Assembly: GCA_025455665.1 (NCBI GenBank)
Contig: JALOMC010000023.1
Span: 1-14,503, forward strand
Direction of reading: 5' to 3'
From: Chitinophagaceae bacterium
GTDB taxonomy: Bacteria; Bacteroidota; Bacteroidia; Chitinophagales; Chitinophagaceae
DNA length: 14,503 bases
Shown in pieces: positions 8,297 through 14,009 of this stretch. Position numbers and translations under genes: made by a program. A model generated the notes under the pieces. That model saw only the letters and a program-made list of their open reading frames with translations, was not told the origin of the DNA and did no database searches. Numbering within the stretch: the first letter of the stretch is position 1; each line of letters opens with the position of its first letter.

Positions 8297-9706
8297 ATGG
8301 CGAAAAAGACGATCAAACAAATTGCTCCGTTTTTGGTACTGGCCCTGGTATCAATCGGCGCATTGTTCATTCCGGCTGAGGCCACCTTCAACGACGAGGG
8401 TAAACTGTATTCAGGCGCCGACATTGCCTGGATATTGGTAGCTACTGCCCTTGTATTTCTTATGACCCCCGGCCTCGCCTTCTTTTACGGCGGCATGGTA
8501 CACCGCAAAAACGTGATCAGCACCATGATCAAAAGCGTGGTGGCGGCGGGCATCGTCAGCATTTTGTGGGTAGTAGTCGGGTACAGCCTATCATTTGGCA
8601 CCAGCATCGGCGGCTTTATTGGCAACCCGGGTACGCACCTGTTTTTCAAAGGCGTTGTATCGGGCGAGCCCTGGTCGCTGGCACCTACCATCCCCAAGCC
8701 TCTGTTTGCTTTGTTTCAGCTCATGTTCGCCATCATTACCCCTGGGTTGGTGGTAGGCGCTGTGGCCGAGCGTATTCGCTTTACAGCATACATCCTCTTC
8801 ATTGCTTTGTTTGGTCTGCTGGTGTACGCACCCTTGGCACACTGGACCTGGCACCCGGAAGGTTTCCTGTTTAAAATGGGCGTGCTCGACTTCGCCGGCG
8901 GCACCGTGGTGCATATTTCGGCGGGCTGCGCCGCCCTGGCAGGTGCGCTGGTGCTGAAGCCCCGTAAGAGCAAACTGCTGCAAGAAGAGGTACCCCCGGC
9001 CAATATTCCTTACGTACTCATTGGTACCGGCCTGCTCTGGTTTGGCTGGTTCGGCTTCAATGCCGGCTCAGCGCTGGGTGCTAACAGCCTTGCGGTATCC
9101 GCCTTTGCTACTACCAATACAGCCGCTGCTGCTGCTGGTCTTAGCTGGATGTTTTTTGATGTTATTCGTGGCAAGAAGCCATCGGTACTGGGCTTTTGCA
9201 TAGGTGCCGTAGTAGGCCTGGTTGCCATTACGCCCGGTGCAGGTTTTGTAGCGGTGCCGCAAAGCATCTTCATCGGTGTGGTGGCCGCTATCATTTCCAA
9301 CCTGGCCGTGTACTGGAAAACAAAAAGCAGCCTTGACGATACGCTCGATGTGTTTCCCTGCCACGGTGTGGGTGGTATTGTAGGCATGCTGCTCACCGGC
9401 GTTTTTGCTACCAAAGCCGTAAACGCTGCCGGCGCCGATGGACTGGCCTACGGCAATGCCGAATTCTTCTTTACACAGCTCAAAGGCATGCTCATCGCTG
9501 TTGTGTTCAGCTTCACCGTCAGCTACCTCATCTTCAAATTCATTAACTACGTGCTGCCCCTGCGTGTAAGCAGCGAAGACGAAGAAAAAGGATTGGACGA
9601 AAGCCAGCACAACGAAAAATACATGCAAGGCACCCTGCTGATACACAGCAATGGCAAGGTGAAAGAATTAGAAGTAACAGCCTACGAAGGCCTGGGCGAC
9701 GATTAA
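8297..9706 (+). CDS. amtB: Ammonium transporter (Amt/Mep/Rh family)
   Basis: This is a trimeric inner-membrane channel for ammonium. It has 469 residues. An N-terminal hydrophobic segment (about 9-30, ending IPAEA) may be a cleaved signal or a first helix; about 11 membrane helices follow. The pore twin histidines are His206 (GGTVVHISAG) and His356 (PCHGVGGIVG), separated by 150 residues as in E. coli AmtB (168 and 318). Asp198 matches the structural aspartate eight residues before the first histidine. TPGLAFFYGGMVHRKN, VVGAVAERIRF and WFGWFGFNAGSAL are family signatures. The cytoplasmic tail (PLRVSSEDEEKGLDESQHNEKY) resembles the PII-contacting tail and then continues for about 28 residues. 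No glnK (PII) gene is next to it; the next gene is an outer-membrane barrel. Its position after gltBD fits a nitrogen-assimilation role. Confidence 0.97.
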   Translation: MAKKTIKQIAPFLVLALVSIGALFIPAEATFNDEGKLYSGADIAWILVATALVFLMTPGLAFFYGGMVHRKNVISTMIKSVVAAGIVSILWVVVGYSLSFGTSIGGFIGNPGTHLFFKGVVSGEPWSLAPTIPKPLFALFQLMFAIITPGLVVGAVAERIRFTAYILFIALFGLLVYAPLAHWTWHPEGFLFKMGVLDFAGGTVVHISAGCAALAGALVLKPRKSKLLQEEVPPANIPYVLIGTGLLWFGWFGFNAGSALGANSLAVSAFATTNTAAAAAGLSWMFFDVIRGKKPSVLGFCIGAVVGLVAITPGAGFVAVPQSIFIGVVAAIISNLAVYWKTKSSLDDTLDVFPCHGVGGIVGMLLTGVFATKAVNAAGADGLAYGNAEFFFTQLKGMLIAVVFSFTVSYLIFKFINYVLPLRVSSEDEEKGLDESQHNEKYMQGTLLIHSNGKVKELEVTAYEGLGDD

Positions 9707-9713
9707 AAGCAAG

Positions 9714-9763
9714 AAGCGCCGGCGGCCCGCATTGAAAAACCCTCGGGTCCCGGCCGCTTTTTT
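9714..9763 (+). terminator. Intrinsic terminator after amtB
   Basis: A GC-rich stem, AAGCGCCGG (9714-9722) against CCGGcCGCTT (9750-9759, one bulged base), is followed by a T run reaching 9763. An alternative register pairs GCGGCC (9722-9727) with GGCCGC (9752-9757). It begins 8 bases after the amtB stop. The loop is long (about 27 bases), so I am less sure of it than of the other terminators. Confidence 0.6.
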
Positions 9764-9800
9764 GCAAGGCCTTTAGTCAACCTGAACTAACAGCATTTAA

Positions 9801-9811
9801 CCCTTCATTCA
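9801..9811 (+). repeat. Direct repeat CCCTTCATTCA, left copy
   Basis: This 11-base sequence recurs exactly at 10041-10051. The two copies bracket 229 bases that contain all the hairpins of the leader. The arrangement resembles a target-site duplication, but no terminal inverted repeats lie just inside the copies. Confidence 0.5.
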
Positions 9812-9887
9812 TTGAGCACACAAAACAAGCTGCAACCAACCAACACCTGCGTACCAAGCACCAATTAGCTGCCTGATTATAAACAGT

Positions 9888-9927
9888 GTGAAGCCTGCTA
9901 TCAGCTGGCACTGATAGTGGGTTTCAC
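9888..9927 (+). other. Leader hairpin 1, CTGGCA loop
   Basis: Bases 9888-9904 pair without a bulge with 9911-9927: 17 pairs, of which three are G-T (9893/9922, 9896/9919, 9897/9918). The apical loop is CTGGCA, 9905-9910. The G-T pairs would be C-A mismatches on the other strand, so the structure belongs to a + strand RNA. The preceding ACAGTGTG (9883-9890) recurs at 10003-10010 in hairpin 3. Confidence 0.7.
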
Positions 9928-9958
9928 TTAGCAGCCAGCTTTCCCCATCGATTGTTTT

Positions 9959-9988
9959 GCTTTTGAAAAAAGCGCCCCTGGCACGGGC
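9959..9988 (+). other. Leader twin hairpin 2, second loop CTGGCA
   Basis: Two small abutting stems: GCTTTT (9959-9964) with AAAAGC (9968-9973) on a GAA loop, and GCCC (9974-9977) with GGGC (9985-9988) on a CTGGCAC loop. The second stem has only four pairs, so it would be weak evidence alone. It counts mainly because its loop matches those of hairpins 1 and 3. Confidence 0.4.
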
Positions 9989-9999
9989 AAAAAAGAAAA

Positions 10000-10041
10000 G
10001 GTACAGTGTGCTCAGGCTACTGGCATAGCCTGTACTGTACC
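10000..10041 (+). other. Leader hairpin 3, CTGGCA loop, next to barrel start
   Basis: The outer stem is GGTACAGT (10000-10007) with ACTGTACC (10034-10041) and the inner stem is CAGGCTA (10013-10019) with TAGCCTG (10026-10032). They are separated by a 5-versus-1 base internal loop and capped by CTGGCA (10020-10025), giving fifteen Watson-Crick pairs. It ends 28 bases before the barrel ATG and has no T run, so it is not a terminator. It could be an mRNA stabiliser, a translational control element or a protein-binding palindrome. Confidence 0.65.
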
Positions 10042-10051
10042 CCTTCATTCA
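10041..10051 (+). repeat. Direct repeat CCCTTCATTCA, right copy
   Basis: This is the second copy of the 11-base repeat at 9801-9811. Its first base is the last paired base of hairpin 3, and its 3' end runs into the TTCACATTAAAAA motif shared with amtB. Confidence 0.5.
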
Positions 10052-10060
10052 CATTAAAAA
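10048..10060 (+). promoter_or_regulatory. Shared leader motif before the barrel gene
   Basis: TTCACATTAAAAA is identical to 8277-8289 before amtB and ends 9 bases before this gene's ATG. Its near-identical placement relative to two start codons suggests a translation-initiation element or common regulation of the two transport genes. Confidence 0.45.
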
Positions 10061-10069
10061 TGCATTGCA

Positions 10070-11143
10070 ATGTTACAAAAATTTGTAGCGACGGCATCCG
10101 TATGCCTATTCTCCACAGTACTACTGGCTCAGGAAGATTCCACAAAAAAAGAAACCCCCTCCCCCCTCAAAATCACCGGCTTTGCCGATGTGTACTACCG
10201 CTACGACTTTGGCAAAACAGCCGGCAACAACAAAACCAGCTTCACCAATGCGCACAATTCCTTTGAGCTGGGTATGGCCAGCATCAAACTGGAAAAAAGC
10301 TTTGGCAAAGTGGGTGTAGTGGCCGATCTCGGCTTCGGCAAAAGGGCGAAAGAATTTGCTTACAACGACGATGGCATTACCCAGGCAGTGAAACAGCTGT
10401 ACGTGACCTACGCCGCCAGCGATAAACTTACGTTTACCGCCGGCAGTTGGGCTACCCACGTAGGCTACGAGCTGGTAGATGCGCCATTGAACCGCAACTA
10501 CAGCATGAGCTACATGTTTTCGTACGGGCCCTTTACGCACACCGGTATCAAAGCCGATTACAAGTTTGGCAGCAGCGGCATCATGCTGGGTATTTCTAAC
10601 CCTACCGACTACCGCACCACCAGCGTATCGCCCAAGTACATTATAGGCCAGTTTAGCACCGCCACGGCCGATGGCAAACTGAAGCTGTTTGCCAACTATG
10701 TAGGCGGCCGCTCATCAGACACTACAAAAATGAACCAATACGACCTGGTGTTGACCTACGGCGTAAGCGACAAGTTTTCGCTGGGCTACAATGGCACTAT
10801 AGCCCGCTATAAGCAAAAAGAAAACGGTAAGTACAGCGAGGCCAAAAACTGGTGGGGCTCGGCACTCTACTTCAACTTTGACCCGACTGAAAAACTGGGC
10901 TTTACCCTGCGCAGCGAGTACTTTGAAGACAACGACAAAATCAACGTATTTGGTGGTGTACCAGGCATCAAAGGCGGCAGCGTATTTGCCAACACCCTGT
11001 CGGCCAACGTACGCCTCGGCAGCCTTACACTCATACCCGAGTTCCGACTGGAAAGCGGCTCTACCAGCATCTTTACCAATGGCAAAGGCAATGGCAGTAA
11101 AACAGCCGCCGCCGCCCTGCTGGCAGCAGTTTACAGCTTCTGA
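10070..11143 (+). CDS. Outer-membrane beta-barrel protein, BBP2/OmpL-like porin
   Basis: This is a predicted outer-membrane barrel of 357 residues. The N-terminus is a signal peptide with hydrophobic core ATASVCLFSTVLLAQ, cut probably after Q21. The mature chain starts with a polar, proline-containing linker, then barrel strands with alternating aromatic/polar residues (ITGFADVYYRYDFGK, ASIKLEKSFGKVGVVADLGF). The segment GYELVDAPLNRNYSMSYMFS followed by GPFTHTGIKADY is typical of the putative beta-barrel porin-2 (OmpL-like) family as I remember it. The chain ends in AAVYSF; a terminal phenylalanine is the usual barrel-assembly signal. Substrate is unknown. Its place right after amtB suggests it lets ammonium or another small nitrogen source cross the outer membrane; that is inference. 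It has its own terminator and a structured leader, so its expression can differ from amtB. Confidence 0.88.
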   Translation: MLQKFVATASVCLFSTVLLAQEDSTKKETPSPLKITGFADVYYRYDFGKTAGNNKTSFTNAHNSFELGMASIKLEKSFGKVGVVADLGFGKRAKEFAYNDDGITQAVKQLYVTYAASDKLTFTAGSWATHVGYELVDAPLNRNYSMSYMFSYGPFTHTGIKADYKFGSSGIMLGISNPTDYRTTSVSPKYIIGQFSTATADGKLKLFANYVGGRSSDTTKMNQYDLVLTYGVSDKFSLGYNGTIARYKQKENGKYSEAKNWWGSALYFNFDPTEKLGFTLRSEYFEDNDKINVFGGVPGIKGGSVFANTLSANVRLGSLTLIPEFRLESGSTSIFTNGKGNGSKTAAAALLAAVYSF

Positions 11144-11179
11144 TCCTTCTACCCCCTCCCTTTAGCGCATATTTTGAAC

Positions 11180-11218
11180 AAGAAGCAGCTCCATTACCGG
11201 AGTTGCTTCTTTGTTTTT
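11180..11218 (+). terminator. Intrinsic terminator after the barrel gene
   Basis: A 13-pair stem, 11180-11192 with 11199-11211 (AAGAAGCAGCTCC against GGAGTTGCTTCTT, one G-T pair), has a 6-base loop and is followed by TGTTTTT. It starts 37 bases after the stop codon and separates the barrel gene from the thr operon. Confidence 0.9.
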
Positions 11219-11261
11219 AATCAACAGGCCATATCCTTCAACAAACTGCAACGGACTTAAT

Positions 11262-11276
11262 ATTTTTCTGAAAAAT
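11262..11276. promoter_or_regulatory. AT-rich inverted repeat upstream of the thr promoter
   Basis: ATTTTT-ctg-AAAAAT is a perfect inverted repeat ending 24 bases before the -7 box at 11300. That places it at or just above the -33 region. It could be an operator or only AT-rich promoter sequence. The rest of 11219-11299 shows nothing recognisable. Confidence 0.25.
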
Positions 11277-11299
11277 GTCTATTCAATAAGTGCGGCACC

Positions 11300-11307
11300 T
11301 ATATTTG
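11300..11307 (+). promoter_or_regulatory. thr operon promoter, -7 box TATATTTG
   Basis: TATATTTG is a perfect match to the Bacteroidota primary-sigma -7 consensus TAnnTTTG. No clear TTTG is found at the -33 position. Transcription would start near 11311, only about six bases before the leader-peptide ATG at 11317, so the mRNA would be nearly leaderless. The position between a terminator and a leader peptide supports it. Confidence 0.65.
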
Positions 11308-11316
11308 TGCTCCCGC

Positions 11317-11439
11317 ATGCAAATCGCAGCATTCATATCACACATTTTTGAGGCCATTTGGCCTGCGGCCGTTCCTGCCGCTGGTACGCTGCGCCCGGTA
11401 GTGATTATTACTACCGGCACTACCATTACAACCCGTTAA
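11317..11439 (+). CDS. thrL: thr operon leader peptide (attenuator peptide)
   Basis: This is a 40-codon open frame from ATG 11317 to TAA 11437-11439, between the thr promoter and thrA. Its end reads VVIITTGTTITTR: six Thr, three Ile and two Val in the last 13 residues. That is the hallmark of attenuation leader peptides, where ribosome stalling at scarce charged tRNA controls the operon. The E. coli thr leader is likewise a run of Thr and Ile. The N-terminal part (MQIAAFISHIFEAIWP, then Ala/Pro-rich) has no recognised function. The stop codon sits in the loop of a hairpin formed by ACAACCC (11428-11434) and GGGTTGT (11440-11446), so translation of the Thr codons would control the fold. It probably has no function as a free protein. 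Gene name by analogy; there is likely no homology to enterobacterial thrL. Confidence 0.8.
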   Translation: MQIAAFISHIFEAIWPAAVPAAGTLRPVVIITTGTTITTR

Positions 11440-11496
11440 GGGTTGTACTTCATCATACCATTTTGTGGGCTTCGGCTGCTGGCAAAGGCCCAACCT
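11351..11496 (+). promoter_or_regulatory. Attenuator-like folded leader of the thr operon
   Basis: Successive stems lie along the leader: AGGCC/GGCCT (11351-11364), GCGGC/GCCGC (11365-11381), CCGGTAGT/ACTACCGG (11395-11417, over the Val/Ile/Thr codons), ACAACCC/GGGTTGT (11428-11446, over the last Thr codons and the stop) and TGGGCTT/AGGCCCA (11466-11492). GGGTTG (11440-11445) can also pair with CAACCT (11491-11496), which would open the last hairpin. This gives the either/or arrangement expected of an attenuator. However, the last hairpin has no T run after it, so termination, if any, would have to be Rho-dependent or non-canonical. The remaining bases up to thrA (11497-11542) show nothing else. 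Confidence 0.5.
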
Positions 11497-11542
11497 GTAT
11501 CCAACTATATCCCTTCCAACCAACCATTTCCTTCTCGTTTGT

Positions 11543-13990
11543 ATGCACGTTCTAAAATTTGGCGGTTCATCTGTAGCCAATAGCACCAATATGCGGCTGG
11601 TAGCCGACATCTTTCTTCAGCATTCGGCCTCACAAAAAATTGTAGTCGTATCAGCACTGGGCGGAATAACCGACCAACTGATAGCCGCCGGCCAACTGGC
11701 CGAAGATGGCAACGAACGCTACACCGAACTACTACAGGCCATAGAAAAGCGCCACCTGGATACTGTACGTGAGCTACTACCCGTAAGTAACCAAAGTGCC
11801 TGCCTGAGCACTGTAAAGCAATTGTGCAACGAACTGGAAGCGGTGTGCGATGGCGTGTATCGGCTGCAGGAGCTATCGGCCCGCAGCAAAGACAAAATCG
11901 TGAGCTATGGTGAGCTGCTGTCGTCAAAAATTTTATCTGGCTACCTGACTGCTACTCAAGTACAGCACCAATGGCTCGATAGCCGGCAACTGATAAAAAC
12001 AGATAACCGCTTTGGCAACGCTGCCGTGGTGTTTGCCGTTACCAACGGACTCATTCAGCAAGCCGTGCAAAGCGCAGGCAGCCACCTGTTTATTGCCCCT
12101 GGCTTTATTGCTTCCAATGAGCAAGGCCAGACAACCACCCTGGGCCGCGGCGGTAGCGACTATACCGCCGCCATTTACGCCGCAGCCACGGGCGCCGAAG
12201 CATTGGAAATATGGACCGACGTAAGCGGCATGATGACAGCCGACCCACGCTGGGTACCCAATGCCCGCCCACTGCCGGCCCTTAGCTACCAGGAGGCAAT
12301 GGAGCTATCGCACTTTGGCGCCAAGGTAATATACCCGCCCACCATACAGCCGGCCATGCTGCAGCGCATACCGGTGTGGATCAAAAACACGTTTGCCGCA
12401 GCCGACCATGGCACCGTGATACAACATGAGCCGGCCGATGATCACCAATTTATTCGTGGCATTTCCAGCATTGGCAATATCACCCTGCTTAGCCTGGAAG
12501 GCAGCGGCATGATCGGCATACCGGGCTTTTCAAAGCGACTGTTTGAAGCACTGGCCAATGAAAAAGTCAACGTCATTCTGATTACACAAGGCTCGTCAGA
12601 ACACAGCATTTGCGTGGGCATCCACAGTGCTGATGCTACCCGGGCCGAAGCCGCCGTAAACGCAGCATTTGAAGTAGAAATAGCCGGCAAAAAACTGGAG
12701 CCCCTGCGGGTAGAGCCAGACCTTTCGATAGTGGCCCTGGTGGGCGACCACATGAAAAGCCACCCCGGCATCAGCGGACAAATGTTTGCTGCCCTGGGTC
12801 GCAACGGCATCAATGTACGGGCCATTGCACAGGGCTCTTCAGAAAAAAATATTTCAGCCGTGATAGCCGGAGCCGATGTAAAAAAAGCTGTGAACGTACT
12901 GCATGAAGCATTTTTTGAAGAAGTAAAAAAACAGCTGAACCTGTTTGTAACCGGTGTAGGCAATGTAGGCAGCCGATTGCTGGCACAATTGCAGCAGCAG
13001 CAAGCTTTTTTGAGCGAACACCTGCGCATGCAGGTACGCGTAGTGGGCATTTCCAACAGCAAAAAAATGCTGCTGGCCGAAGACGGTATTGACCTGAATA
13101 ACTGGCAAGCACAGTTGGCGGCCGAAGGTATATCGCAAACGCCCGACCAACTGGCCGCCGCCATCATTGCCAAGAACCTGCGCAACAGCGTATTTGTAGA
13201 CGTAACTGCCAGCGATGTAGTGGCCGGCTTGTATGAGCAACTGCTGCGCAAAAGCATTGCAGTAGTTGCCTGCAACAAAGTGGCTGCTTCCTCCGACTAC
13301 GAACAGTACCGCAAGCTGAAACAACTGGCCCGCGAATTCAACACCAGCTTTTTGTTTGAAACCAATGTGGGCGCCGGCCTGCCCGTAATAGGCACGCTGA
13401 ACGACCTGGTGCGCAGCGGCGATCAGGTACACCGCATAGAAGCCGTGCTGAGTGGTACGCTCAATTTTGTGTTCAACAACTACGATGGCAGCCGGCCTTT
13501 TTCGGAAGTGGTGCGGCAGGCACAAGCCGAAGGCTATACAGAACCCGACCCACGCCTGGACCTCGGCGGCACTGATGTGGCCCGCAAAATTTTGATACTG
13601 GCCCGTGAAGCCGGCTATGCACTGCAGATGAACGACATTGTGAACAATGCCTTTTTACCCGAAGAATGTATGCAGGGCTCGGTAGAAGATTTTTATGCCG
13701 CCATGCTGCGGCACGAAGCGCATTTTGCCCAGCTGCTACAGCAAGCAAAGGCCGCTGGCTGCAAACTGAAATTTGTAGCCAGCTTTCAGCACGGAAAAGC
13801 CGTCGTGGGCCTGCAGCACATCCGGCCCGAACACGATTTTTACCACCTGTATGGCAAGGACAATATTGTACTGTTCTATACCCAGCGCTACCCCGAGCAG
13901 CCGCTGGTGGTAAAAGGTGCCGGTGCCGGTGCCGATGTCACCGCATCGGGCGTGTTTGCCGATATTATGCGGGTAGTAAGCCATGCCTGA
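11543..13990 (+). CDS. thrA: Bifunctional aspartate kinase / homoserine dehydrogenase
   Basis: ThrA catalyses the first and third steps from aspartate to homoserine. It has 815 residues, close to E. coli ThrA (820). ATG 11543 gives the family N-terminus MHVLKFGGSSV; the frame is open further upstream but lacks homology there. The aspartokinase domain (about 1-290) has KFGGSS and LGRGGSDYTAA (200-210). The ACT regulatory pair (about 310-450) has GMIGIPGFSKRLFEAL and HPGISGQMFAALGRNGINVR. The homoserine dehydrogenase domain has the nucleotide loop VTGVGNVGSRL (469-479), VACNKVAAS, TNVGAGLPVIGTL and DLGGTDVARK, with catalytic Asp678 and Lys682 four apart as in yeast homoserine dehydrogenase. Allosteric inhibition by threonine is expected from the ACT domains. 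It is first in the thr operon behind the leader peptide, and its stop lies 19 bases before the preferred thrB ATG. Confidence 0.97.
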   Translation: MHVLKFGGSSVANSTNMRLVADIFLQHSASQKIVVVSALGGITDQLIAAGQLAEDGNERYTELLQAIEKRHLDTVRELLPVSNQSACLSTVKQLCNELEAVCDGVYRLQELSARSKDKIVSYGELLSSKILSGYLTATQVQHQWLDSRQLIKTDNRFGNAAVVFAVTNGLIQQAVQSAGSHLFIAPGFIASNEQGQTTTLGRGGSDYTAAIYAAATGAEALEIWTDVSGMMTADPRWVPNARPLPALSYQEAMELSHFGAKVIYPPTIQPAMLQRIPVWIKNTFAAADHGTVIQHEPADDHQFIRGISSIGNITLLSLEGSGMIGIPGFSKRLFEALANEKVNVILITQGSSEHSICVGIHSADATRAEAAVNAAFEVEIAGKKLEPLRVEPDLSIVALVGDHMKSHPGISGQMFAALGRNGINVRAIAQGSSEKNISAVIAGADVKKAVNVLHEAFFEEVKKQLNLFVTGVGNVGSRLLAQLQQQQAFLSEHLRMQVRVVGISNSKKMLLAEDGIDLNNWQAQLAAEGISQTPDQLAAAIIAKNLRNSVFVDVTASDVVAGLYEQLLRKSIAVVACNKVAASSDYEQYRKLKQLAREFNTSFLFETNVGAGLPVIGTLNDLVRSGDQVHRIEAVLSGTLNFVFNNYDGSRPFSEVVRQAQAEGYTEPDPRLDLGGTDVARKILILAREAGYALQMNDIVNNAFLPEECMQGSVEDFYAAMLRHEAHFAQLLQQAKAAGCKLKFVASFQHGKAVVGLQHIRPEHDFYHLYGKDNIVLFYTQRYPEQPLVVKGAGAGADVTASGVFADIMRVVSHA

Positions 13991-14009
13991 TAACACCCAA
14001 CCCACTTGC

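Larger units (their letters stand above)
9764..10069 (+). ncRNA. Structured non-coding leader, candidate regulatory RNA
   Basis: No gene is supported in these 306 bases between the amtB terminator and the barrel gene. They contain four local hairpins (9888-9927, 9959-9973, 9974-9988, 10000-10041). TGAGCACAC (9813-9821) is exactly complementary to GTGTGCTCA (10006-10014), and that pairing would enclose the first three hairpins while breaking the last. Three of the hairpins present CTGGCA in the apical loop. The strongest stem uses G-T pairs that work as G-U only in + strand RNA, so a transcript reading toward the barrel gene is favoured. No recognisable promoter is seen, and it matches no riboswitch class I know. 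It is a candidate only; it could also be a small repeat element. Confidence 0.4.

Noticed and set aside
9906..9984. Sigma-54 -24 elements (TGGCAC at 9906-9911 and 9979-9984)
   Set aside because: Neither is followed at the required spacing by a TTGC-type -12 element, and both lie in hairpin loops.
9971..9988. Minus-strand terminator reading (GCCC hairpin followed by GC and a T run on the minus strand)
   Set aside because: The stem has only four pairs and there is no minus-strand gene for it to terminate.
9809..10048. 79-codon minus-strand frame in the amtB-porin gap
   Set aside because: Its product is an unrecognisable hydrophobic/aromatic string, it runs through all the hairpins, and the G-U pattern of hairpin 1 favours a + strand RNA.
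10006..10266. GTG-started 86-codon frame overlapping the barrel gene
   Set aside because: It overlaps the signal peptide and first strands of a well-supported gene in another frame and has no recognisable features.
11465..11542. Extension of ThrA by 26 residues upstream of ATG 11543
   Set aside because: The extension starts on a non-canonical codon, covers the leader hairpin region, and precedes the exact family N-terminus MHVLKFGGSSV.
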